A stretch of 64,000 bases of DNA from Delphinapterus leucas (GCF_002288925.2 NW_022098001.1:7974665-8038664); one strand, 5' to 3'. Counted from the first letter of the stretch, positions 1 to 11,714 are shown. A program made the numbers and translations. The notes: generated from the sequence alone by a model not told the origin.

Positions 1-696
1 TACCCGAATCCATGCAACGGTGGACATCTATCCTCAGGATGCACCTGGCCAGAGATTTTACTGTTGCCCTTCTTAACCATGCTGGCACCAGACAGAAATA
101 AGAAAAGCTTAAGCTTGAGGTTAACAGGAAAGAAATGGCTCAAGGTCACGGTGGTGGCTCTTCCTCAGGGAGTCAAGTTCAGAGACCTGCAGCCCTGCTT
201 CCTGCACCCTCCTTTGACCAGATGAAGCCTCAAAGGGGCCGGGGGTCGGGAGGCTTGCCCAGCTGCTTACCTGTGCAGACAGTAGCTCTGAGCACCTTCC
301 TGCCTCTGAAGAAGGCAGCAGTTGGAGAGGTGTTTGGGGAAACTGCAGTGCAGGTAGAAAAGATTTCCCTGGCCCAATCCTGTCAGCCCCAAGTGCTAAA
401 ATGGAGCTTGGGGGCCTGGAGGATCTGGGAGGGACAAGGGGCCTGGCCCGTTCAGCGGGAGGCCACAGGGGAATAGGTACACCCCCCTTTCTCCTTGCTC
501 CACAAAAGGCAATTTAGCTGCACGTAATTGAATGTGTGTGACTCAAGAGAAAGATCATAGGTTCATTTCCCTTTTTTCTGGCTCAAGTTAACAGATCTTT
601 CCCTACTCAGAGGCTTTTGTAAAAGAATCCTCTGCAGAGAAAGGACACGGTATTTAAAAGGTACGACCAATGAATCAGTGCTACTTTTACACTCAC
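1..696 (-). other. GRHL2: GRHL2 intron 8 (part)
   Basis: This is sequence downstream of the exon 8 donor in gene direction. A 113-codon plus-strand frame at 135-476 has no recognisable domain and is probably chance. No repeat family is clearly identifiable here. Confidence 0.6.
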
Positions 697-791
697 CTTA
701 GCTTCTTCATTCACGTCCCAGGTGAAGGAGACAGCGTTATATGCAATCTCTTCAATGTTGCCAATCGTATTAAAGCTCTCCTTGTAATCAG
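697..791 (-). CDS. GRHL2: GRHL2 coding exon 8 (DNA-binding domain part)
   Basis: This 95-bp exon encodes 31 complete codons, starting [10 protein letters not shown] and ending [10 protein letters not shown], which I recognise as part of the CP2/Grainyhead DNA-binding domain of the epithelial transcription factor GRHL2 (roughly residues 335-366). On the minus strand the acceptor reads ...tgtcacag before 791, and the donor is AAG|gtgagt after 697. The first two bases (CT) complete an alanine codon with the single G left at the end of exon 7, so the phases match exactly (I-A-D-Y-K). It lies outside the duplicated block and occurs once. GRHL1 and GRHL3 are alternatives by family, but exons 4-8 together fit GRHL2. 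Exon numbering follows the human gene from memory. Confidence 0.95.
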
Positions 792-2746
792 CTGTGACAT
801 GAAAAAAGAAAAAGGTATTAAAAGAATCAGCGTTACTGGGCGACATGTATTGAATTATCATTTTTCCAGTGGGGAAATGGCAACTTTGCCTATTCTTCTG
901 TCTGTCTCCATGGCAACAGTTAAGGATTTGTGCTTGCTGATAATCTTTTACTAATATTTACTCTATAAGAATGTAAGCATGTTCCTCTATTAAAAGAGTA
1001 AACCTAGGTGAAGCAATGTTCCTAACTGATTTGTTCATTAGTTTCCTTTTTAACTCGGTTTATAAATTTCTTCCTCCTGACAAGGTTCCAGATGAACCAC
1101 CTGCCTAGTCCCTCTCCTACTCACTTTTCTGCCACTGAATTTTGCCGGCAGTGCCAGAGTATTCCATAGGGATCGTTTCATAGGACAGAATATTCTCTTT
1201 ATCAGCCAGGCAGGGTCTCCGGGGCTTCAGTGAAGAAATCCAAGAGTGCAGAAAAACTTATTTTTTACTTCTTTTTGGATTCAGGTACAGAGAATTGAGT
1301 CAATCGTACTCAGCTCATTACCACCACCTGTCCCCTCAAGGCCCTCTCTTATTTCTTTATTTATGTAATATTTATTTATTCCTTTTTATTGTCTCTATCC
1401 CCCACCCCCAGACACAATAGCTATCAACATGTTTGCTCTGTATCCTTATGAAATAAGTTGGGTTGATTTGCCTGTGTACATAGTTTTCATTTTCACAAAT
1501 TGTGCCGTGCTGTGACTAGGTGACCAGATTTAGCAAATATTTGGATCATACTCTAAAAAAGTATTTGTTGTTTAACAGAAATTCAAATTTAACTGGGCAC
1601 CCTGTATTTTATCTGGCAACCCTCGCTATGGGCCTTTTCAGACGTATCCACGTTGCTGGTTGTAAGCCTAAATCCTAGCTGTGGCTGCATAGAATTTAGT
1701 GGTGACCACCAACTACAATTTACTTATCCCCTCTCCCCAGAGATGGACCCTTCAGTGGTCTCCAGCTCTCTGGTACCACAGACAACACTGTGATATCCCT
1801 CTGTCTCCACTGTCACTGCCTTAGCTGGTCTTCAGGTCTAGACACGACGTTCCTAGTAGCTTAATCCTCGCTACTTCCTGAGGTTTTTAGCTTATGCTTA
1901 CCATCTAGATTTTTCCCCTACTCTTGGCCTCCTTGGATATGACATCCTACCTTCACTCCATCCCTTGGGTACTAAGTAAACACTGGCCATGTCCTGCTTG
2001 GCTGGCATGACGGTAAGGCCCATCTGCTTTTCTTTGAGGTCTGGTTCACTCACAACTTGATCACCTGATCACATATGTTCTTTCTTTCTAAACTTCCATA
2101 ACTATTTCTCTAAAATGAAAACTCTAATCACGTGCTTTTAATAATTTTTTTCAGGCTAAAACTTACCCCATGACCCATCAGACACTTCACAATTAGACCC
2201 TGCACACTTCTCTTGGAGTCATCACACTCCAGCCCCACGATGGGGGCCGGAGGAGGGTTCAATACTAATGATATTGGAGGTCTTTTTGTTTACAAAATCT
2301 TTTTGAATATGTTTCTCTCTGAGTTAGGATGAGTTATTATGATTGACTTCCAGTATAAAGTATAAAGTGTTCATTGTCTACAAAATTTGACATGTTTCTG
2401 GCCAAATGGGCATTTCCTCATCCTGTGTTCTAAGTGGCCCCATCACTCCAGGGCTGGTGGTTTCTTGAGGCTTCAGCAAGTTTTCTATGTTAATGCTGTA
2501 AGATTTTGAAGTCTGCTTTCCTAAAATTCACACATCTGATCATTTTTAGATCATTTCCTCCTCATTTATCACAAAATCTAAATTCATGTGATCCTTTACC
2601 AAGATTTTAACTACCTTCTCTTACTAATATAACTCATTTTGTTCGTGTGAATTAGGTTGGGAGAAGCAGGACTCCTATTTGATTTTTCTATCCATAACAC
2701 AAATAATAATAAAACAAAGGCCATACGAATAATATCAATAAGTTTA
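792..2746 (-). other. GRHL2: GRHL2 intron 7, part next to exon 8
   Basis: This is AT-rich intron sequence with no coding potential that I can support. The polypyrimidine tract of the exon 8 acceptor lies just above 794. T-rich low-complexity sequence is present near 1345-1395. I recognise no interspersed repeat with confidence. Confidence 0.55.
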
Positions 2747-2881
2747 GGGGAATTCCCTGGCGGTCCAGTGGTTGGGACTCAGCACTTTCACTGCTGGGGC
2801 CCCGGTGGATCCCTGGTTGAGGAACCAAGATCATGTAAGCCGTGTGGCATGGCCAATAATAATAATAAATAAAATAATAAT
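2747..2881 (+). mobile_element. CHR-type tRNA-derived SINE (short form)
   Basis: The SINE opens with ggggaattccctggcggtcc and carries the Pol III box-B-like gatccctggttgaggaacc. It continues with the CHR tail gtgtggcatggccaa and ends in an AAT-rich tail. A near-perfect 10-bp target-site duplication flanks it: aataagttta at 2737-2746 and aataagttca at 2882-2891. CHR SINEs are known from cetaceans, hippos and ruminants, so this supports the organism assignment. Confidence 0.88.
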
Positions 2882-4640
2882 AATAAGTTCATAATAATCC
2901 ATAATAAAACAAAGTCAGTTTGATTTTGTGTTTTTAAAATAACTCCTTATTACTGGGACCTGGATTGCTGGTTAAATTCAGAAAAACCTACTGAGATGTG
3001 CTCTCCAGAATGGCCCTCAGACTCACTTCCTATAATGGGTCATGTCAATCTATACTCTGACCAGAATTCTATTTCCCCTCTTTCTCACCAAATTTCTACT
3101 TTTGTGGCCAATCCAGTGGGTACAAAGTGGTATGTTAATGATATTATAGTTGCATTTCTTCTATCACCTATGAGTTCAAGCATCTCTTCACATCCAGGAT
3201 AGCCAACGAGGCGTCTCCTTATACAAACTGCCTATTCATGCCCTTTGTCTATAATTTTATTGGTTTCCTCAGGGAAACTTTAAAGCAAAACTATAGATCT
3301 TTACATTTTAAATAAAGCACACACACTTTGACATAGAAGCTTGTGTGTTCACCATAGGAAAGTCGTATACCATGAACAAATAAGAAAAATATTTAAAAGC
3401 AGGCACAATCTACTCACCCACTACAAACACATCTGTGTAGACTTCATTTTTCCTATCTCAGTCTCTGTCTCCCTTTCTCGAAAATACGTAAATATTTTTA
3501 CACAACACTGTAACAATTATTTTTTAATTTGCTTCTTTTCCCTTTAATACATCTTCAGCATCTTTCCATGTCACTAAATAAAATTGTGGAAAATAGTTTT
3601 AATGTCCAAATACTATTATCTTGGGTTGAAATAAAATGCTATAACTTTATTTTGCTCCTATTGGACCCTTAAATGATGTATAATACTTTGCTACCTTAAA
3701 TAGCACTTCATCTAATTATCTTTATGGCAAAATAGTCATATATACTTCATTAGTTCATTAACATATATTCTCAGAAGTGAAATTAATAGGTCAAAGGCAA
3801 ATATATTTTTGAGGCTTCTAATTCACTTTGTCACATTGCTCCTAGAAAGGTTAAAACAGTCTATATTCACAATAACAGTGTGTGACTTCCTGTTTCCTCA
3901 AACTGTCTCTTTCCAAGTTGGTATGCAAAGCATGCTAACATTATTTTATTTGCAATTCCTTGATTGCTAAAGAATAGAACAGTCTTCTATTTGCTTTCTG
4001 GCTCTTTGTGTTTCTTTATATTCTTTCTCTTTGTTTTTAAAATTTATTCATTTATTGTAACAGTTTATTGTTCTGTCTTTTGCTCATTTTTCTCTTAGGG
4101 AATTCAAATTTTCTTATCGATTTAAAGTAAATATTTAAAGCTAAGCGATAAAACAGAAAGCAAAGGAAAACGATTTTATATCCTACAAGTTTAAAAAAAG
4201 GCTTTATGACTATATTTCAGATGATTTTAAATGCAAAACTGTGCTTTCAGCAGGCCAGCCAGTTTCTTAAAATTTTGAAAAGAAAATAGATCACTGAACT
4301 TAAAGGAACTGAGTTCCCTGATTCTTCATAGCTATTTGCTTTAAAAGATAATCTTACAATTTTGTTTTGCAATTTTTAATAAGCATTTTTAAAATCATAA
4401 ATCAATCTAAATTTAAAAAGCAAATGCCATATCTAGCAATAAAGAGAAATCAAAATGGTTTGGTCAAACACTTAACCTAGATCTTTTTAAGTTTTTATTT
4501 TTCCACACCTTCTCTACCTGAAAAATTCCTCCCCTGAAAAAATGTTAGCTTAGAAAAGTAAAGAATTTTAAAAACAAATGCAATAAAAACACAAATAAAT
4601 GCTTTCTGGGTCTTGCACAGGGTCTCTGTCAGTTTCTCTC
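2882..4640. other. AT-rich intron 7 with probable ancient LINE remnants
   Basis: The stretch from about 2990 to 3900 has the wording of old mammalian LINE 3' sequence in antisense, for example the phrases around 3110-3190 and 3530-3600, but it is too diverged to name a subfamily. The rest is AT-rich with no gene. Confidence 0.4.
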
Positions 4641-4649
4641 TATCATGTT

Positions 4650-4825
4650 CACTTACTCAATCAACAAAGGTATTGAACAAATATTTACTGTGTGTTCCCT
4701 ATATACTGGGCAGCATCTTCACGCTTAAGAAACAGCAGAAAATAAGACTAGGTCCCTGATCTAACGGCGCTTACAGTTCAGAAGGAGACAGAATACAAAT
4801 AATTAGACAAATAAATAAATGAAAA
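4650..4825 (-). repeat. L2 LINE 3' fragment
   Basis: An antisense L2-type tail: caacaaaggtattgaacaaa, then tactgggcagc, then a 'tccctgatctaa...ttacagttca' block, with a TAAA/TGAA-type tail. This is the usual mammal-wide L2 3' end, reversed. Confidence 0.65.
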
Positions 4826-5538
4826 ACATACTACGTTTAATATGCTTTTTATGCCAAAAACAAAAAAAACAAGACTGGTCAGGCTACTTTTTATTGGGTG
4901 GCTACATTACCTTGCTTATTTCCTTCATACTACATATCAATGTTTTATTTATTTGTTTATTTATTTAACACTGCCATTTCCCATTAGCTATACATGCTAT
5001 GTAAAGGCAAGGAACTTAAATACTGCTACTTTCTCAGTGTTTAACATTATCCAGATAAGATGCATTCCATAAATTTGTTGAGTAAATGAATGAATAATGG
5101 ATCCATGAGCAGTCTAAACAAAAATATAACTAAGAGACTAATGTCACACACTCCTCTTTAACCTTATAAAAGACATATCTGTTCTTCTCTACCCCTTTGT
5201 TTTTAGTCTCTAAGCCACTCACCTATAGATGGTGAAACAGCTCTGCTATCATGTGGTGACTGTCAAAGTTTTGTACACGACTTACACACGTTGATATTGC
5301 TTTGTCCACATGCATTTTAGTCCAATAAACAAAATGCTAATAGATGTGTCTCCTGTTTCTGAAAACTGTCTTAATGTCCTTTGATAACTGTTGCTTGCTT
5401 AAGGGTTCATGACCCTTGGTGTAGGAATAAAACCTCCACAACCTGTCGTTAATTCTTCCTGAATTTATTTCCTCAAGGAAGTTTCTCAAACCCAAATTTT
5501 GTAAATACTGATAGCTGCAACCAGTAAAAGGTATTGTA
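4826..5538. other. Intron 7, AT-rich, no gene seen
   Basis: This is AT-rich sequence containing a short TTTA-rich tract near 4944-4968. I see no gene or well-defined repeat. The last 11-13 bases (aaaaggtattgta, 5526-5538) are the left target-site duplicate of the following SINE. Confidence 0.5.
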
Positions 5539-5989
5539 GGACTTCCTCAGTGGTGCAGTGGTAAGAATCCACCTGCCAATGCAGGGGACACGGGTTTGAG
5601 CCCTGGTCCAGGAAGATCCCACATGCTGCGCAGCAACTAAGCCCGTGCGCCACAACTACTGAGCCTGCGCTCTAGAGCCCACGAGCCACAACTACTGAGC
5701 TCGAGCACAACAACTACTGAAGCCCGCTCACCCTAGAGCCCGTGCGCTGCAACTACTGAGCCCACACGCCGCAACTACTGAAGCCCGTGTGCTTTAGGGT
5801 CTGCGTGCCGCAACTGCTGAGCTCGCATGCTGCAACTACTGAAGCCCACGTGCCTAGAGCCAGTGCTCTGCAACGAGAAGCCACTGCAATGAGAAGCCTA
5901 TGCACTTCAACGAAGAGTAGCCCCCGCTCACCACAACTAAAGAAAGCCTGTGCGCAGCAACGAAGACCCAACGCAGCCAAAAGAAAAAA
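5539..5989 (+). mobile_element. Cetacean-type CHR-1 SINE with internal VNTR
   Basis: The head (ggacttcctcagtggtgcag...gaatccacctgccaatgcag) is tRNA-derived and includes a box-B-like gtttgagccctggtcc. The body holds about seven copies of 'caactactgag(c)' separated by 'cccgtgcgc'-like units. The end is the standard gaagacccaacgcagccaaa followed by an A-rich tail. A target-site duplication aaaggtattgta flanks it (ending at 5538 and at 6001). At about 450 bp it is long for the family, because of the internal repeats. Confidence 0.9.
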
Positions 5990-6019
5990 AAAGGTATTGT
6001 AATGAGCTGGTGTAACGAG

Positions 6020-6470
6020 CTTAGTTTCCTAGAGCTGCCATAACAAATACCACAAACTTGGAAGTTTAAGACCACAGAAATTTATTCTCTCATTGTTCTG
6101 GAGCCAGATGTTCCAAATCAAGGTGTTGGCAGTATTGGTTCCTTTTGGAGGTTCCATGCCTCTCCTAGCTTCTGCTGGTGGCTGGCAATGCTTGACATCC
6201 CTGGACTTGCAGACATATCACTCTAATCTCTGCCTCTGCCTGCACGTGATGTACTCTTGTGTGTCTCTGTGTTTCTTCCCCCTTTTTCTTCTCTTCTAAG
6301 GACTTGTCATTGGATTTAGGGCCCACCCTAAACCAGGATGATCTCATCTTGAGATGCTTAACTCATTACATCTGCAAAGGCCTTTCTCCCAAATAAGGTC
6401 ATATTTACAGGTTCTGCGACTTAGAATATGAACATACAATTATTGAGAGTTACCATCAACCCCTGCATCT
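6020..6470. repeat. Ancient mammal-wide interspersed repeat (family unresolved)
   Basis: Phrases such as gctgccataacaaatacca, cagaaatttattctctca and ggatttagggcccaccctaa belong to a common eutherian repeat. I recognise the wording but cannot assign the subfamily without a library search. Confidence 0.6.
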
Positions 6471-7487
6471 GAGATTCCCTTCTATGATTGGAAGTCATGT
6501 GATTTGAGTGTATGGCTTATTCTTGTATGAGAGCCACTGTAGCTAAAAAGTAATCACCCTACTTTAAAAGAATTTTAAAGCATTTAATTGTGAACATACA
6601 GGCGTGGCTCCAATATATTGTGGGTTTCATTCCAGACCACCCCAATAATGCCAATATTGAAATAAAGTGAGTCACACAAATGTTTTGGTTTCCTAGCGCA
6701 TACAAGAGTTATGTTTAGTCTGTATTGTAGGCTATTAAGTATGCAATAGCATTATGTCTAAAAAAATGTACAAACCTTAATTTAAAAATACGTTATTGCT
6801 ATAAATGCTAACCATCATCTGGGCCTTCAGTGAGTCATAATCTTTTTGCAGGTGGAGGGTCCTGCCTGGATGTTGGTGGCTGCTGACTGATCAGGGTGGT
6901 GGTTACTGAAGGCTCGGGTGGCTGTGGGAATTTCTTAAAACACGACAACAATGAAGTTTGCCGAATTGATTGACTCTTCTTTTCAAGAACGATTTCTCTG
7001 TAGCATGCAATGCTGTTTGATAGCATTTTACCCAAAACAGGACTTCTTCCAAAACTGGAGTCAAACCTCTCACACCCTGCCGCTGCTTTATCAACTAAGT
7101 TTTTTCCTTTGCTCAACCGTAAGAAGCAACTCCGCATACATGAAAGTTTTATCATCAGGTTGCAGCAATTCAGTCACATCTTCAGGCTGAGTCGCTAACT
7201 CTAGTTCTGTTGTTATTTCCACCACATCTGCAGTTACTTCCTCCTCTGAATCTTGAACCCCTCAAAGTCGTCTATGAAGGTTGGAATCAACTTCTTCCAA
7301 ACTCCTGTTAATGTTGATATTTTGACCTCTTTCCATGAACCACAAGCGTTCTTAATGGTATCTAGAATGGTGAATCCTTTCCAGGTTTTCAATTTACTTT
7401 GCCCAGATCCATAAAAAGAATCACCATCTATGGCAGCTATAGCCTTACAAAATGTATTTCTTAGATAATAAAACTTGAAAGTCGAAA

Positions 7488-7907
7488 TTACTCTTTGGTC
7501 CATGGGCTGCAGAATGGATGTGTGTTAGCAGGCATGAAAACAACAGTAATCTCATAGTACCTCTCCATCAGAGCTCTTGGGTGACCAGCTGCATTGTCAA
7601 TGGGCAATAGTAATACTTTGAAAGGAATCTTTTTTTCTGAGCAGTAGGTCTCAACAGTGGGCTTAAAATATTCAGTAAACACATGTGTTGTCATCCAGGC
7701 TTTGTTGTTCCACTTACAGAGCACAGTCAGAGCAGATTTAGCATATTTCTCAAGAAACCTAGGATTTTCAGAATGGTAGATGAGCACTGGCTTCAACTTC
7801 AAGGCACCAGCTGCATTAGCCCCTAACAAGAGAGTCGGCCTGTCCTTTGAAGCTTTGAAGCCAGGCATTGACTTCTCCTCTCTAGCTATGCAAGTCCTAG
7901 ATGGCAT
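7488..7907 (-). pseudogene. Tigger transposase DDE-domain fragment
   Basis: A 139-codon open stretch begins [20 protein letters not shown] and contains the [12 protein letters not shown] segment, typical of the second catalytic aspartate region of the pogo/Tigger DDE transposases. It is the longest intact piece of the transposase in the Tigger1 copy. The reading frame shifts just after [12 protein letters not shown], so no functional enzyme is encoded. Confidence 0.85.
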
Positions 7908-8111
7908 CTTCTTCCAATATAAGGCTGTTTCGTCTACACTGAAAATCTGTTGTTAAGTGTAGTCACCTTTATTAATTATCTTAGCTTGATCTTTTGAGTA
8001 ACTTGCTGCAGCTTCTACATCAGCACTTGCTGCTTCACCTTGCACTTTTATGTTATGGAGACGGCATCTTTCCTTAAACCTCATACACCAAGCTCGGCTA
8101 GCTTCCAACTC

Positions 8112-8615
8112 TTATTCTCTAGCTTTCTCACCTCTCTCAGCCTTCACAGAATGCAAGAGAGTTAGGAACTTGCTCTGGATTAGGCTTTGGTTTATGGGAA
8201 TCTTGTGGCTGGTTTGATCTTCTATCCAGACCAGTAAAACTTTCTCCATGTCAGCAATAAGACTGTTTTGCTTTCTTATCATTCGTGTGTTCCCTGGAGT
8301 AGCACTTTTAATTTCCTTCAAGAACTTTTCCTTTGCATTCGCAACTTGGCTTACTGTTTGGAGCAAGAGGTCTAGCTGCTGGCCTGTCCTGGCTTTTGAC
8401 ATGCTTTCCTCACTGAGCTTAATCACGCCTAGCTTTTGATTTAAATGTAGAGATGTGAGACTTGTCCTTTCACTTGAACACTTAGAGGTCACTGTAGGGT
8501 TATTAATTGGCCTAATTTCAATATTGTGTCTCAGGGAACAGTGAGGCCCGAGGAGACGGAGAGAGATGGGGGAATGGCCTGTCGGTGCAGCAGTCAGAAC
8601 ACATACATTTATCAA
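8112..8615 (-). pseudogene. Tigger transposase N-terminal fragment
   Basis: This is an open stretch of 167 codons whose 3' half (for example KLGVIKLSEESMSKARTGQQ, then LLLQTVSQVANAKEKFLKEI) matches the CENP-B-like helix-turn-helix N-terminus of Tigger transposases. The first roughly 50 codons come from the transposon's 5' non-coding part, so the apparent start is not meaningful. It is separated by frameshifts from the DDE fragment at 7488-7907. Confidence 0.75.
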
Positions 8616-8909
8616 TTAAGTTTGTCGTCTTGTATAGGTGCGGTTTGTGGTGTCCCAAAACAATTACAATAACAACATCAAAGATCACTAATCACAGATT
8701 ACCATAACAAATTCAGTAACAATAAAAAAGTTTGAAACACTGAGAAAATTACCAAAATGAGACACAGAGACGTGCAGTGAGAAAATGCTGTTGGGAAGAT
8801 GGTGCCAATAGACTTGCTCCATGTAGGGTTGCCCCAAACATCCAATTTTTTAAAAAGCAGTATCTGTTAAGCGCCATAAAGTGAAGCCCAATAAAATGCT
8901 TCGTATTGC

Positions 8910-9485
8910 ATTTCGAATGGACTCTCATTTCTTTAAAAAAATGATGAGGCAACACAAAAACTACAGGTTTTGTACACTGGTTTGTAAATATCTATAGAAT
9001 ACTAGCATCTACTTGGTGAGCATGGGGATATAAATAGAAATATGGCTTAGATGTTTCCAAAAAGTGACATGATGGCACAAAACTACAATTGGCTAAAACA
9101 AGTTTCTAAAAAATGTATGTCAACGGAATCTGAGTTACGAAGGTAGTTCTTAGTAATCTTAGTCATTCACACAAAGGAATAACCCTAAAGTACACAACCA
9201 GCTCAAACCATCAAAAACAACGCATCCCTGGGAAGAAGAAATGAGAGTTCGTCTAATGAAATAAGAGTGAAGTTGATCTCACTGTTAATGTCATGTTGCC
9301 GGCAATAGAGTCAAACTTTCCAGGGTCTGTTCTCAGGCTGAGTGCGTCCTTGGCATGTCAGAGTGAGGCATATGGGAACGCACAGCCATAGAGATTCTCT
9401 AGGGCCTGTTAGGATGTCCTCCAAAGACGCAGACGGATGGTGTCTGGATTCTCGTAGTTTATAGGCTTGTGTGGATGTTCTATAA
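8910..9485. other. Intron 7, no gene seen
   Basis: Unique-looking sequence between two DNA transposons. It has no coding signal and no recognised repeat. Confidence 0.5.
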
Positions 9486-9668
9486 CAGGGATAATCAAAT
9501 GCTGGGGTGCATCCGAATCACTGGAGGGCTTTGGTAAAATGCAGATGTCCGAGCCCACTCCCAGAGATTTTGATTCAGCAGGTCTGGGACGTGGCAAAGA
9601 ATCTGCCTTTCTAATCAGCGCCCAGGCAGGGCTGTTGCTGCTGCTCTGGAGACCATCCTGGGTAGAAT
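9486..9668 (+). mobile_element. MER5A-like hAT-Charlie MITE
   Basis: It starts cagggataatcaaatgctgg and contains the signature block of MER5A: gcatccgaatcactggaggg, then agattttgattcagcaggtc. It is a non-autonomous DNA transposon of about 180 bp, close to the family length. Confidence 0.8.
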
Positions 9669-10015
9669 GGATCTACGGCAAATTGAAATGACTGAATCCT
9701 TGGTGTGCATTTGATTTATCCCACATATAGTCTTGGAAAGCGCTAGGTATGCCTTGATGTCCTACATCAACTACCCATGACGTCCATGAGACAGATTGTT
9801 CTGCTTCCTCAAAGGTCTCCCCTCTTGGGCGGACATCAACACCACATACAGGAGGACCAGGCAGTTACCTACGTGGTGAGACGTGGGTACCACCTGCTCC
9901 AAAACATTTGCTATTCTCTTGCCTGGAATCCCATCCTAGAACTCACTTTCCTTTAGGAACAGACACTGTCATCTCCTGACGTGAAAACGCAAATGCTCCT
10001 GGGACAGTAGTAACT
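9669..10015. other. Intron 7, no gene seen
   Basis: A short unique-looking stretch without coding potential or recognised repeats. Confidence 0.45.
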
Positions 10016-10240
10016 GCCACAGACTGAGAGCTTACTGAGTGCCAAGCCTTCCACTGACATTACCTCATCTAATCCCCACCACCGCTCTGGGAGGTAGGTA
10101 GGTATCAGCATCCTCCTACAGGGAAGTTAAGCTGCTCGTGAAAAATAACGTGGCTGGTAACAGACCAACCTGTGATTTGAATCTAGGTCTGTTTAATGCC
10201 AAAGGCCATACTTTTAACCACTGCCTATATTTATCTTGCA
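10016..10240 (-). repeat. MIR SINE, antisense
   Basis: The order gagcttactgagtgccaag, tacctcatctaatccccacc, gggaggtaggtaggta and tgaatctaggtctg is the reverse complement of the MIR consensus. Confidence 0.75.
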
Positions 10241-11118
10241 AATTAAACACTAAATGGCCACCAGATAGTAATATCTTACAGAGAAAAATCATAGCATAGC
10301 CTACGTGGCAACTAACTGGTAGAGAAGTGCTGGGGAATGTAAGTTTGATGATGTGGAGAGACTGGACATTTTTGGACCACTGCAAATGCCTTGACAAAGG
10401 AGGGCAAAGTCAGGGGTGTGTCCTGCAGACCCCAGGAAGATGGAGCTCACAAACTAGCCCTTCTGAGAAAGCAAGGGATGTCGGGGCAAAGATGATAAAC
10501 TTGACAGTGTTTCAGCAAAGGGCTGCTAGGCACACGTGGATGTGCAATACTTTCTGTATGTTTTTGGCAAGTTATATTCTATGCTGAAATTATGGGATTC
10601 AATTCTATTTTAATTGTGATGGAAAGCAGGACGGTGAATCCTCTGTTATCTTTTAAAAATTTTTTGCATGGAATCAGTGGTCTGTTAAAAGGTCTTTAAA
10701 TTCAGACTTTTGTAGATTGAGTTTTCTTCAGACTGATTGTGTAAGTGTGATTCTGGAATGCGGTCAAAGGAACTATTAATTCCTTCAACTTAATTAAGCT
10801 TCATGTGCTTGGTAAATTATAAATACCCCTTTCAATTATTTTTTGTATGTATTGTTGGAGATAAAAAGAAGTGCTGTAATTAAAGTAAAAATTGCTTCTC
10901 TTTTGAAAGGTGTAGATTCTGCCTGGACTAGTGCAATAATGAAGCTGAGTGCTGAAAATGGCTCAGGGCGCTACTGCCAATTCAGTGTGCAACACACCAC
11001 AGCCTAAGAAGATGCCTATTTTGAAAAGCCAAGAACTTGGGGTAGTTCATGTATTTGGCGTCAGGATGCTACAAGGAGTCCATTTATAGAGTGGTGCCCA
11101 AAGCACAGAGAGAAAGGA
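10241..11118. other. Intron 7, no repeat or gene recognised
   Basis: This includes an AT-rich section (about 10560-10920) with several TTAATTAAGC-, TAATTAAAG- and TTTTAATTG-like words and no recognised repeat. Such sequence can be a conserved non-coding element, but nothing here proves function. Confidence 0.4.
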
Positions 11119-11270
11119 CACTGGTAGGGACCTGAATTTAATTTCTATCCCCACACTGGTGGGGACCTGAATTTAACTTCTATCCTCCTCTCACAAGCCC
11201 TAAGACGTCCAGTGAAAAGTTACCGAACCTCTCTGCACTTGTATTTCCTCAGCCACAAAATAGAGGCGAT
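11119..11270 (+). repeat. MIR SINE with a small internal duplication
   Basis: The 3' half has MIR wording (cctctctgcacttgtatttcctcagccaca). A unit of about 31 bp (actggtagggacctgaattt...) is repeated in tandem at 11120 and 11155 with three differences, so the local duplication is old. Confidence 0.55.
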
Positions 11271-11714
11271 GTCTAAGGGAACAGACCCTGCTAGTCCTGT
11301 GGTCAGTGACAGAAACAACGTTACTCCCCACTTTGCCCCATCCCTCCCGTCCTCAAACATCTGCTTTTCTCTGTCTGCAACGGCCAGGTGGGATCAGCTC
11401 AAATTCAGGAAACAGTTGAGGGTCATTCTAGGAGTATTCGCCCTGACTTGAAATAGGTAAAATAAATAAACCTTAGTCCAAGTAGGTTCTGAGATTTTTT
11501 TTTTTTTTTCTGTTTTCAAAATCAAAGAAGCAGCTTCTTAAAATCTGAATGACTCACGAGACCACTAATGAGTCCATGATTTCCTTTATGATACTTTTAC
11601 CAAGTCAGAGGTAACCTGGGTTTCCTTAAGTGTGCTGACACTTGAGCTGATTTTTAGAGGCACTAAATGTATTTCCATCACTGGGTCCTGGGCCCTGAGC
11701 AAATAGTAGGAAGA
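11271..11714. other. Intron 7, no gene seen
   Basis: Non-coding sequence with a T-rich run near 11495-11510. No recognised element. Confidence 0.45.

Larger units (their letters stand above)
6599..8909 (-). mobile_element. Tigger1-like DNA transposon, near full length, inactive
   Basis: The left terminal repeat begins caggcgtggctccaatatat at 6599 after a TA dinucleotide, followed by the diagnostic ttgtgggtttcattccagac. The right end (gtgaagcccaataaaatg near 8881) is the degraded inverted counterpart. At about 2.3 kb it is close to the family's usual 2.4 kb. Minus-strand pieces of a pogo/Tigger transposase are present in several frames. The N-terminal DNA-binding part is at about 8112-8615, the DDE catalytic region at 7488-7907 (with the motif [15 protein letters not shown]), and C-terminal parts at 7234-7503 and 6835-7155. 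Frameshifts and stops between them make it a fossil. Confidence 0.9.

Noticed and set aside
135..476. 113-codon plus-strand frame near the window start
   Set aside because: No domain, no splice context, opposite strand to the only supported gene, inside GRHL2 intron 8.
5753..6002. Cys/Ala-rich frames in the CHR-1 SINE
   Set aside because: They are translations of the SINE's internal repeat and not genes.
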